Positions 1-6,609 of a stretch of 13,065 bases of DNA are shown piece by piece (within the stretch, counting starts at the first letter, position 1; every line of letters starts with the position of its first letter). The position numbers and the translations under genes were made by a program. The stretch spans positions 1 to 13,065 of the forward strand of contig CAWUKT010000129.1 of assembly GCA_963923035.1 (NCBI GenBank), read 5' to 3'. The notes beneath the pieces are model-generated. The model had not been told where the DNA came from. It searched no databases and saw only the letters and a list, made by a program, of their open reading frames with translations. This stretch comes from CAWUKT01 sp963923035 (GTDB taxonomy: Bacteria > Bacteroidota > Bacteroidia > J057 > JADKCL01).

Positions 1-215
1 AGCCGGAAGACAGTTTGGGGAGGGGGAGGAAGAATGACGGGAAAAAGGATCGGTTGGTAGGGGGAGGAAGGGAAATGGAAAATCACCCCTGGATTTCCTT
101 TTCTTTGACCCTCCTTTTTACAAATGCCCCCTTGAACCCATGTCTCAGCGTCGCGCTTTCCCCAACCGCCGTATCCCTGGCACCATTCTTGCGTAAAAAA
201 GGAAGAATTCAACCC

Positions 216-1772
216 ATGAAATTCCTTTCCACGTTGATCCTGTTGTTGTCTGTGAGCCTGGCAGGATCGGCCCAATCCGGTGATACCCTTCAATTGGGCT
301 TGTGTGATCCCATGCCCGACGACCTGTACCAGCAGACAGACCTGCTCCTGTTGCAGGTGGTCAATGGGGACGGCTTTTGTGACCCGGCCCCCAAGACGCT
401 GGGCCCGGAACTGGCCCAATTGAGGAGCTTGCGGGCGTTGGAGTACATGGCGGACGACCTCAATGGCAACGCGCCGCTGCCCGCGGAAGTGGGAAGAATG
501 GTGCAGCTGGAAAACCTCAAGACGAACCAGCCCGTGCCGGAAATAGCGGCCTTGCAAGGGCTGGAGAATTTGAACTTGTCGGTGTATGGGGAGCGGGAAA
601 TGAAGGTGTTGGAAGAACTTGATTTTTCCAATTTTCCCCAGCTTGAAAGGTTGACGATCAATTTTCACATCGATCCCAAGCCGGATTTTCAGTTAAAAGG
701 ATTGGGAAATCTGAGCCAATTGAAGGAATTGAACTTGGGCTGGGCGCCACGTGGAGTCCTGAAGAACGCATTTGAATTGACGCGCTTGGAATCGCTGAAT
801 CTGTACAAGCCGTCGAAGGTTTTGGACGACGATTTTTCCCGCCTCCTCAGCCTGAAATCTTTGGTCATCGAGGAGACTGACCTCACTTCGGTCCCGGCTT
901 CCATCGTGAACCTGAAAAAACTGGAACAGCTCAACCTGGGCCGCAATGATTTGACCTCTCTTCCCGAAGGCATCGGTCAGTTGAAGCAGCTGAAAAGTCT
1001 GCATTTGTCCGACAACAAGCTGAAGTCGCTCCCGGAATCCCTGGGGAAATGTAAGCAGCTGGAATACCTGAATGTCCGCAGCAACAAAGAATTGGCCCAG
1101 TTGCCCGAGAGCATCGGCCAATTGCAAACCATGGATTACCTCAACGCCGGCTGGTGCGATCTTCAAAGCCTACCGGAAGGGATCACCCAAATGACCAGTC
1201 TGCGCGAGTTGTTGATTTCGCACAATGACCTGGCTGCGCTTCCGGAGGGTTGGGAGCGCCTGCAAAAATTGGAGATTGTGGAGCTGGAAGAGAATGAATT
1301 GCAACGGCTGCCCGCCTCGCTCATGCAATCGGCCGGCCTGAAAGACCTTGATTTGAGTGAAAACCAATTGGTGGAATTCCCTGCATCCATTGCCGGACTG
1401 CCCCGTCTGGAGATTTTGGAACTCAACAACAACCAAATTCCGGCCCTCCCCGAAGACATCGGAACCCTGAAACAGCTTCAGCGCCTCAGCACCTATTCCA
1501 ATGCCCTGACCAGCATCCCCGATGGCCTGTTGGAATTGTCCCAATTGGAAGAACTCCACATCAGCCACAACCAGATCGAGGAAATCCCGGAAGATTGGTC
1601 CCGGATGACGAGCCTGAACGCCTTGGAACTGCACGAGAATAAGTTTCGGAAAATCCCCGATAGCATCATCGAGTTGCCTGCCCTGGAACGGGTTTGGATT
1701 GGCCTTGACCAGTCGGTCAGCAAGGCGGTGACGAAGGAAAATCCGGATGTCATGGTGATTGTGACGGATTGA
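216..1772 (+). CDS. Secreted leucine-rich-repeat protein
   Basis: The protein has 518 residues. Residues 1-20 form a Sec signal peptide (MKF, then a long Leu/Ser stretch ending in GSAQ), so it is exported. Residues about 60-209 hold irregular leucine-rich segments. Residues 210-486 are twelve tandem repeats of 23 residues (one of 24) with the pattern LxxLxxLxLxxNxLxxLPxxI, the plant/SHOC2-like class. The array ends in a short cap at 487-518. Such repeats fold into a curved solenoid that binds proteins or other ligands; no enzymatic domain and no T9SS sorting tail is visible, so the partner is unknown. I chose the ATG at 216 because the signal peptide starts there and AGGAAG lies about 10 bases upstream; the reading frame stays open back to base 15 but that extension is low-complexity. 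The stop overlaps the ATG at 1772 (TGATG), suggesting linkage to the next gene. Family call is firm; role is unknown. Confidence 0.93.
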   Translation: MKFLSTLILLLSVSLAGSAQSGDTLQLGLCDPMPDDLYQQTDLLLLQVVNGDGFCDPAPKTLGPELAQLRSLRALEYMADDLNGNAPLPAEVGRMVQLENLKTNQPVPEIAALQGLENLNLSVYGEREMKVLEELDFSNFPQLERLTINFHIDPKPDFQLKGLGNLSQLKELNLGWAPRGVLKNAFELTRLESLNLYKPSKVLDDDFSRLLSLKSLVIEETDLTSVPASIVNLKKLEQLNLGRNDLTSLPEGIGQLKQLKSLHLSDNKLKSLPESLGKCKQLEYLNVRSNKELAQLPESIGQLQTMDYLNAGWCDLQSLPEGITQMTSLRELLISHNDLAALPEGWERLQKLEIVELEENELQRLPASLMQSAGLKDLDLSENQLVEFPASIAGLPRLEILELNNNQIPALPEDIGTLKQLQRLSTYSNALTSIPDGLLELSQLEELHISHNQIEEIPEDWSRMTSLNALELHENKFRKIPDSIIELPALERVWIGLDQSVSKAVTKENPDVMVIVTD

Positions 1773-1816
1773 TGGGCGGGAACAAGAACAATGGACTTCT
1801 CCGACAAATAGAAACG

Positions 1817-2047
1817 ATGAAAACGTCAGTCATTGAATGGATTCCGGTTGCCGATCGGCGGCCCGAAGACCGGGCCTATGTCCTCGGCGCATTTTTGAGC
1901 AGCGTCACCAATGGAATCCTGGTATTTGCGATGTTTTACGATGCCGACAAAGACCGCTTCATGGATGCGGATCACGTAAAGCGGGGACCGAAAACGAAAG
2001 AACCGGTGCTTTATTGGGCGCCCGTTCCCTCTTTTCCCGAGTCCTGA
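1817..2047 (+). CDS. Small DUF551-like protein
   Basis: A 76-residue protein without signal peptide or membrane segment. The N-terminus reads W8-I-P-V-A-D-R-R-P16 and the C-terminus Y66-W-A-P-V-P71. This matches from memory the DUF551 pattern, in which a W-x-P-V-x-D-R-x-P start and a W-x-P-x-P end frame a small beta-rich domain, often in phage or accessory genes; its function is unknown. The start is uncertain. The ATG at 1817 begins exactly where the family-like sequence begins. An in-frame ATG at 1772 overlaps the stop of the leucine-rich-repeat gene (TGATG) and would add 15 residues. Either way the gene follows that one closely and is probably co-transcribed. It converges on the amine-oxidase gene with only 13 bases between the stops. 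A run of six T lies at 2053-2058, but I see no good hairpin before it. The DUF551 call is a recollection, not a search result. Confidence 0.75.
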   Translation: MKTSVIEWIPVADRRPEDRAYVLGAFLSSVTNGILVFAMFYDADKDRFMDADHVKRGPKTKEPVLYWAPVPSFPES

Positions 2048-2060
2048 TTGCCTTTTTTCA

Positions 2061-3260
2061 TCACTTCAAGATCAATTCCACCGCCGCGTAGGCAGATTCC
2101 GCCGCACCCGGAACCGTCGACCAATTGTCGACGGAATGGACCTCGCCCGCAAAAAAGACCTTGTTGTCGAGCGGTGCATTCAGCGCACTGACAATTTCAT
2201 CCCGCGAACCCGTGTAGGTGATGCCGTAGGAGCCTTGCACATAAGGCTCGGCCCTCCAATTTTGGACGACGTGCTGGACATAGTGCTGGCTGGCCTTTCC
2301 CTCAAAAATCGTGTCCAGGTCTCCCATGACTTTCGCCATGATCTCCGCTTCGCTGCCGAGATCGGTATAGGCCGATGCCTTGCTCCCGACGGTGAACAGC
2401 CCCAGAACATGTTTGCTCGATTCCTTTAGAAAAGCCGCATCGTAATAGATTTCCTCACTGTCCGAATTTCCCGCCACCGGATTCCCGAAGTACAAAATAT
2501 CGGGGTAGAACTTCTCCGAGAACTCGATGAAGACCTTGAGGCCGTCGGGCATATCGACGTTGTTGATCGCAGCGATCCTTTCCGCGGAAAAGGCCGGGGT
2601 GAATTGGATGCTGTTGTTTTGTAAAATGGTAATGGGGACCGTCACCAGCACCCGATCTCCCTCGAACGTATCTCCATTCGCATTCCGCACCACCACCCCC
2701 GCACCCGAGTAGTCGATTTCCGTGACCGGGCTGTTGTAAATGATCTTGTCGGCAATTGTCGGTGCGATATAGTTTTCGAAAAAACCGTACCAGGTGGTGT
2801 CCTTGAATTTGTACTCGCTGTAGAAGTTGGAGCCGAGGTTGAGTTTGGTCAGGTTGCCATCGCTCCAGGTATAGATCGTATCGGGGCTGTACGTGATGGT
2901 TTCGATCGATCCGGAAGTCGATTCATCGCTGATGAGCCGGGCCAGGACGCTCGGCGCTTCGTGGATCCATTCCGCGCCCAGGTCGATGGGAAAGTCGGCC
3001 AATCCGGTGTTTCGTTTGACCCGGCCCCCGTATACCGAAGACGCCTCGATGACCTCCACCTCAATATTGTACCGGTTCAAGACGTAGGCCGCCGTGAGTC
3101 CGGCAGCCCCGGCTCCGATGATCAATACCTTGCCGGAAAAGTCTCCCGAATAGCTCGGGAACAAGTCGGCCTCCTTCTCGCAGGAATTGAGGAGCAGGGA
3201 GAGGAAAGGAACCCCGATTCCCAGGGCCGCCGCATTCTTGAGAAATTCTTTTCTGTTCAT
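2061..3260 (-). CDS. FAD amine-oxidase-family lipoprotein
   Basis: A 399-residue flavoprotein of the amine oxidase / protoporphyrinogen oxidase superfamily. The N-terminus (NRKEFLK, hydrophobic stretch, then L-L-N-S-C27) is a lipoprotein signal with the lipidated Cys at 27, so the protein should sit on an envelope membrane outside the cytoplasm. Residues 44-55 are the dinucleotide-binding GAGAAG loop, E72 is the acidic residue expected to hold the ribose, and G78-G79-R80 is the GGR motif typical of the family. The C-terminal region near 370-390 (FFAGE, then W and PGAAESA) is the second FAD-binding element. Family members oxidise amines to imines and aldehydes with release of hydrogen peroxide; the substrate cannot be told from sequence. 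The next gene upstream on the same strand (3303-3875) ends 42 bases before this start, so the two may be one operon. Length fits the compact bacterial forms. Confident of the family, not of the reaction. Confidence 0.9.
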   Translation of the reverse strand: MNRKEFLKNAAALGIGVPFLSLLLNSCEKEADLFPSYSGDFSGKVLIIGAGAAGLTAAYVLNRYNIEVEVIEASSVYGGRVKRNTGLADFPIDLGAEWIHEAPSVLARLISDESTSGSIETITYSPDTIYTWSDGNLTKLNLGSNFYSEYKFKDTTWYGFFENYIAPTIADKIIYNSPVTEIDYSGAGVVVRNANGDTFEGDRVLVTVPITILQNNSIQFTPAFSAERIAAINNVDMPDGLKVFIEFSEKFYPDILYFGNPVAGNSDSEEIYYDAAFLKESSKHVLGLFTVGSKASAYTDLGSEAEIMAKVMGDLDTIFEGKASQHYVQHVVQNWRAEPYVQGSYGITYTGSRDEIVSALNAPLDNKVFFAGEVHSVDNWSTVPGAAESAYAAVELILK

Positions 3261-3302
3261 TTTACCCTTGTTCAGTCGTTCGAGGTGGAAATCAACGTGT
3301 CG

Positions 3303-3875
3303 TTATTTTTGAATCAGCAGTCGTACGCCCAATTCAAGGGCTAAAAAGGCCTCGCCTTCCCGCCCAGGGGCCAATTTTCGGCCAAAAGACCCCTTCACAA
3401 ACCATCCCCACCGATCTTGGCCCGCCTTGCCCAGCTCCATATTGATCGTCGGCAAGAAATAATGCCGGAGTTCCCGGTTTTTCTCCACTACGGCCCCGGT
3501 CCCCAAATCAATCTGGCGGCTCAGGATCTGGCTCGACATCAGATAGCCCAGCCCAATGGACGGCGCGGTATAAAACCGCCGATCGCGGTTCCCCCACCGG
3601 TACCCAATGTCGGCATTGAGCACGCCATTGGTATTGTTCAGGGGCCGGAAAAAGGCCCCAATCTGCGGACTGGCGTACAATTCAGCATATTTATTGTCTC
3701 CCTCTTCGCCCCGGTTCCATTCCAGAAGGACCCACTCGGTGCCCACCTTGAGCCCCGGTTGGATGCCAAAGGCACTGTAATAGCCGATGTTGATGGGGAT
3801 CGCCGGGCCCGATTCCTGGGCGAGCAGGGGGACTTGGAGGAGGAGAAAAAAAAGTGCCAGGACGTAGGTTTTCAT
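3303..3875 (-). CDS. Exported hypothetical protein, possible small outer-membrane beta-barrel
   Basis: A 190-residue protein with a clear signal peptide (MKTYVLALFFLLLQVPLLAQ, cleavage probably after A19 or Q20). The mature part is rich in Gly and aromatic residues and alternates polar and hydrophobic residues in short strands, for example 28-52, 65-76, 87-95, 101-112 and 155-165, with a last strand at 175-190. That pattern resembles small eight-stranded outer-membrane barrels or related porin-like proteins, but the C-terminus ends in QK rather than an aromatic residue, so a periplasmic beta-protein is also possible. I do not recognise a named family. It lies 42 bases upstream of the amine-oxidase lipoprotein on the same strand and may share its transcript. 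The 700-residue gene further upstream is separated by a strong terminator, so this gene needs its own promoter in 3876-4011; only a poor match (TATATTGA) is visible there. Confidence 0.8.
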   Translation of the reverse strand: MKTYVLALFFLLLQVPLLAQESGPAIPINIGYYSAFGIQPGLKVGTEWVLLEWNRGEEGDNKYAELYASPQIGAFFRPLNNTNGVLNADIGYRWGNRDRRFYTAPSIGLGYLMSSQILSRQIDLGTGAVVEKNRELRHYFLPTINMELGKAGQDRWGWFVKGSFGRKLAPGREGEAFLALELGVRLLIQK

Positions 3876-3990
3876 ACAGGCGCAGGTGGATCGTTGGTTG
3901 ATGGAGCAATGGGTAGGTGGGGTTTCCCTCCCCTTTCCGCATCACTCAAATGGAGATTTCAATATAACAACGAACAAATCAAATTTTACC

Positions 3991-4009
3991 CCCCTCGTGG
4001 GCCGAGGGG
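3991..4009. repeat. Short perfect hairpin
   Basis: CCCCTCG (3991-3997) and CGAGGGG (4003-4009) are perfectly complementary with a 5-base loop. It sits two bases beyond the T-run of the terminator at 4012-4054 when read on the - strand. No T-run follows it in either direction, so it is not a typical terminator by itself. It could be a second, back-up hairpin or part of the leader of the gene at 3875. Confidence 0.5.
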
Positions 4010-4011
4010 AT

Positions 4012-4054
4012 TGAAAAAGAAATGGCGACCCCGGACCATTCCGGAGTCGCCATT
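4012..4054 (-). terminator. Strong rho-independent terminator of the 700-residue gene
   Basis: Read on the - strand, AATGGCGACTCCGGA pairs with TCCGGGGTCGCCATT over 15 base pairs with one G-U wobble and a 4-base loop, and TCTTTTTC follows at once. The stem occupies 4021-4054 and the T-run 4012-4020. It starts 18 bases after the stop codon of the 4073-6175 gene and fixes that gene's strand and 3' end. Confidence 0.92.
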
Positions 4055-4072
4055 GAACCCTGCCGACTGGGC

Positions 4073-6175
4073 TCACGTCGCATCCGTCAGCTTCGGCACC
4101 CGCCAGGCGGGACGGAAGTGGGCCAGGCGGAGGTGGCACTCCGCCGTCGCGTCGTGCGAGACATCCGCAAACCAGTTGGAATCGGCGGTGAACTTGATCT
4201 TCCAATCAAATTTGATCCGGGAATTGGGGATCATGTCGAGGTAGGCCTGGGTCGCCCCGTCGCTGGGACGCTCGTCGCCTTTGTTGTTGGAATCCCAGAG
4301 CGAGAGCGACTGGTCCGACAGGTCGAGCTTGCCGCCGTCGTTGTCGTGCTTCCGGTAGAACAACTCGGAATCGTCAGGGCGCTTGACCGTAGCATTGTGG
4401 TACTCGCCCGAGGGGTAGCTGGTCGAGAAGTACAGTTTGATCTTCGTGGGCTGGCGCTGGGTGCCCAGCGTGCCGTCCTTCTTGGTGATGTACACATCGT
4501 AGGTTCCGTCCACCACGACCACACATTTGTCCGAAACCTGATTGAAATCCGACCAATTGGAAAAGAGTTGCTGGCTGGCATAATCCACATTGCGCCACGC
4601 CAGGAGGCTATCGCTGTACGGATCGGTATGGGCGTAGCTCTTCATTTTCAGCACCACGTCAAACTTGTGCGGGGTGGAGTCAAAATCGACGGTGACGACG
4701 GGCGTCTTGGCGAAGTCCTGAATCCGGCCGCTGGAGGACGAGAAAAATTCGCTGGTATCGGAGCCCCAGGCGTGGTTGGTATTGGGCCAGAAATCGTTGC
4801 GGGTGAGGGCGGAGGCAGAGGAAAAATGCCCCATCCAGACCAATTCGTCGCCTTTGAAATTGTCGGGATCGGTGACGGGTGCCAGGGTCTGGCCGTTATA
4901 CCAGCCGGCTTTGGCAGTGATCCCCAATCCCATGTCGACCGTCGAGCCGCTTTTTGGTTGCTCCCCAATCCAGTCCCATTGGTACTGTTGCACCTCAATA
5001 TTGCTCAGCTCAAACGGCGTGATGGTAGTATTGCCCACGCCATCCACGAGGTCCATGCACTTGTAGAAATAAGGCATCAGTTGGCCGTTGTACTTGTCGG
5101 GGAAGTTCAGGGGAGTGCCGTCACTGGCGGCATAACCGCCCTGGGGATGCAGATGGCCGCCATTTCGGAGCCGAAGAAAGCTGTAGGTCGAAAGGAGCTG
5201 TCCCATCAGCGGGCTCTTGTCCGAATCGAGGTTCGTGACGAGCCAGGAAGCCAGGGACATGCGCCGGGTAATGTTTTCCAGTTCGCCGTCCGAGATGAAG
5301 TCGGGGTGCAGTTGCTGGACTTCGGGATTGTAGGTGCTCATGACCAGGCGGAGGGTGCATTGCTGCAAGTTCTCGACCATCGGGGTGAGGATATTGGTCA
5401 CCTTGGCCTTGATAAAGGAAATGGACCTTTCCGAGGAGTCTTTGTCGTCCCAGCCCCCGTCCGGCGAATAGTTCGGGAAGTATTTCGGGGCCTCGTCTTC
5501 GAACATTTGGAGGTTGAGCAGTACGGTATAGCCCTTGTAGAGTTCGTTGACGATCTGCATGAATTGGAGGAGGATGGAGCCGGCGAGCATCTCCGCATCG
5601 CCGCGGCCCTTGGTTTCGACGGTGGCGACGCAGTAATCCGTGAACTGTTCCAGCAGGTTGCTGGTAAAGGTCCCCTGCAAATGCTGGCCCATATACGACT
5701 CAATGTTGCGGATCTTCTCCTCCAGGTCATCCCGGTCATTGTACAGGGACTGGATGTCCGTCAGGACCGATTTCATGTTGATGCCTTCTTTTCCGGTGCC
5801 GGCCTTGACCAGCTTTTGCAGCTTCTCGAAGCGGAGGTCCACATAATTGAACCAGGGAATCATGTTGTCGAACATGGTCTGGTACTGGTTCTGGTACAGG
5901 GTGGTCATAATCAGACCAGTTTGCTTCTTGACGTTGGTGTCGATGGTATTGCCCATGCTGACCACTACGTCCAGTTTGTCCTGGATCGAATTCAGTTGGT
6001 CGAGCACTTCCTGTTGGAATTTTTCTTCGGGACTTTGGTAGTGGACGGCTTTTTTGATGCCGAAACTCAGGAGGGACCAGCCGACATCCTTGGCGAGGCC
6101 GATGCCGCCGGTGGTGATTCCATCTTTGATGTACTTGAGGAGGTCAAATTTTGCGTCTACGCTTGGGGTGGACAT
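4073..6175 (-). CDS. 700-residue protein, helical N-terminal half and beta-rich C-terminal half; possible pore-forming-toxin-like protein
   Basis: I do not recognise a firm family. No signal peptide is present. A Gly-rich amphipathic segment (about 18-44) is followed by long predicted helices and coiled-coil-like heptads at 50-125 and 135-165, a hydrophobic helix at 195-225 (LAGSILLQFMQIVNELYKGY), and further helices to about 335. From about 380 the sequence becomes rich in Trp, Tyr, Ser, Asp and short strands, ending in a likely beta domain at 495-700. A helical domain with a buried hydrophobic helix followed by beta domains recalls three-domain delta-endotoxins and related alpha-pore-forming toxins; this is inference from architecture only. 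Composition is normal, with no sign of decay. Transcription ends at the strong terminator at 4012-4054. Upstream, a weak promoter-like TATAATTG lies at 6270-6277. A long open frame on the opposite strand is a codon-bias shadow. Certain as a gene, uncertain as to function. Confidence 0.88.
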   Translation of the reverse strand: MSTPSVDAKFDLLKYIKDGITTGGIGLAKDVGWSLLSFGIKKAVHYQSPEEKFQQEVLDQLNSIQDKLDVVVSMGNTIDTNVKKQTGLIMTTLYQNQYQTMFDNMIPWFNYVDLRFEKLQKLVKAGTGKEGINMKSVLTDIQSLYNDRDDLEEKIRNIESYMGQHLQGTFTSNLLEQFTDYCVATVETKGRGDAEMLAGSILLQFMQIVNELYKGYTVLLNLQMFEDEAPKYFPNYSPDGGWDDKDSSERSISFIKAKVTNILTPMVENLQQCTLRLVMSTYNPEVQQLHPDFISDGELENITRRMSLASWLVTNLDSDKSPLMGQLLSTYSFLRLRNGGHLHPQGGYAASDGTPLNFPDKYNGQLMPYFYKCMDLVDGVGNTTITPFELSNIEVQQYQWDWIGEQPKSGSTVDMGLGITAKAGWYNGQTLAPVTDPDNFKGDELVWMGHFSSASALTRNDFWPNTNHAWGSDTSEFFSSSSGRIQDFAKTPVVTVDFDSTPHKFDVVLKMKSYAHTDPYSDSLLAWRNVDYASQQLFSNWSDFNQVSDKCVVVVDGTYDVYITKKDGTLGTQRQPTKIKLYFSTSYPSGEYHNATVKRPDDSELFYRKHDNDGGKLDLSDQSLSLWDSNNKGDERPSDGATQAYLDMIPNSRIKFDWKIKFTADSNWFADVSHDATAECHLRLAHFRPAWRVPKLTDAT

Positions 6176-6269
6176 GGTAAATGTGGTTTAGGTTGAACGT
6201 TGTGTTTGTTCTTGATTCCACATTTCAGAAAATGTTACCCCGGGAGGGAATGGTTTTTTGGTGGAAGGG

Positions 6270-6277
6270 CAATTATA
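6270..6277 (-). promoter_or_regulatory. Possible -7 promoter box of the 700-residue gene
   Basis: The - strand reads TATAATTGCC, one mismatch from the Bacteroidota -7 consensus TAnnTTTG, about 95 bases upstream of the start at 6175. No TTG -33 element is found at the expected 19-20 base spacing. A small perfect hairpin (ACATTT/AAATGT, 6220-6235) lies between box and start. Weak evidence. Confidence 0.3.
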
Positions 6278-6292
6278 GCCAGCCAAACGCCT

Positions 6293-6544
6293 TTATTTTT
6301 CTTCCTCCCCCTTTTCCAGACGCTTTTTCACTGCTTCGATCACCTCCTCCAAAACCACCGCGTCAAAGTGTTGCTGAACGATGTCCTGAAATTCGCCCGC
6401 CAGAAAGGCTTCGTAGGTGACACTTCCCCCCACTTCCGATTTCCAGTGCCCGGAATCCTCGTACAGGATCACCTTTCCCGGCGTCCGGAGCAGGTCGATG
6501 TGGTAGTTCATCCCTTCCTTGGTTCGGTGCCAATAAGACTTCAT
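6293..6544 (-). CDS. Small hypothetical protein behind the SulP transporter gene
   Basis: An 83-residue soluble protein that I do not recognise. The N-terminal half (MKSYWHRTKEGMNYHIDLLR, then V25-I-L-Y28 and H33-W34) looks like short strands; residues 44-83 look like helices ending in a highly charged Lys/Glu tail. The frame stays open to 6724, but those extra residues overlap the SulP gene and read like an out-of-frame shadow, so I chose the ATG at 6544. The gene starts 65 bases after the SulP stop, with no terminator in between, so it may be read from the SulP promoter. A partial promoter-like pattern (TTTG, 19 bases, TTTTATTTC) in the gap would allow separate expression. Whether it works with the transporter is unknown. 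Confidence 0.65.
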   Translation of the reverse strand: MKSYWHRTKEGMNYHIDLLRTPGKVILYEDSGHWKSEVGGSVTYEAFLAGEFQDIVQQHFDAVVLEEVIEAVKKRLEKGEEEK

Positions 6545-6609
6545 GGAGTGGAGCTTGAGTCGGGGAAAGGAAATAAAAGGGTCTGGAAAACAACATCCAA
6601 ATGCAATTC

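Noticed and set aside
15..215. N-terminal extension of the leucine-rich-repeat protein to base 15
   Set aside because: The extension is low-complexity and would bury a good signal peptide that begins at 216.
4022..6196. A 724-codon open frame on the + strand, opposite the 700-residue gene
   Set aside because: Its translation is dominated by Val, Gly, Arg, His and Ile without domain structure, as expected of an antisense codon-bias shadow. The terminator at 4012-4054 and the balanced composition support the - strand gene.
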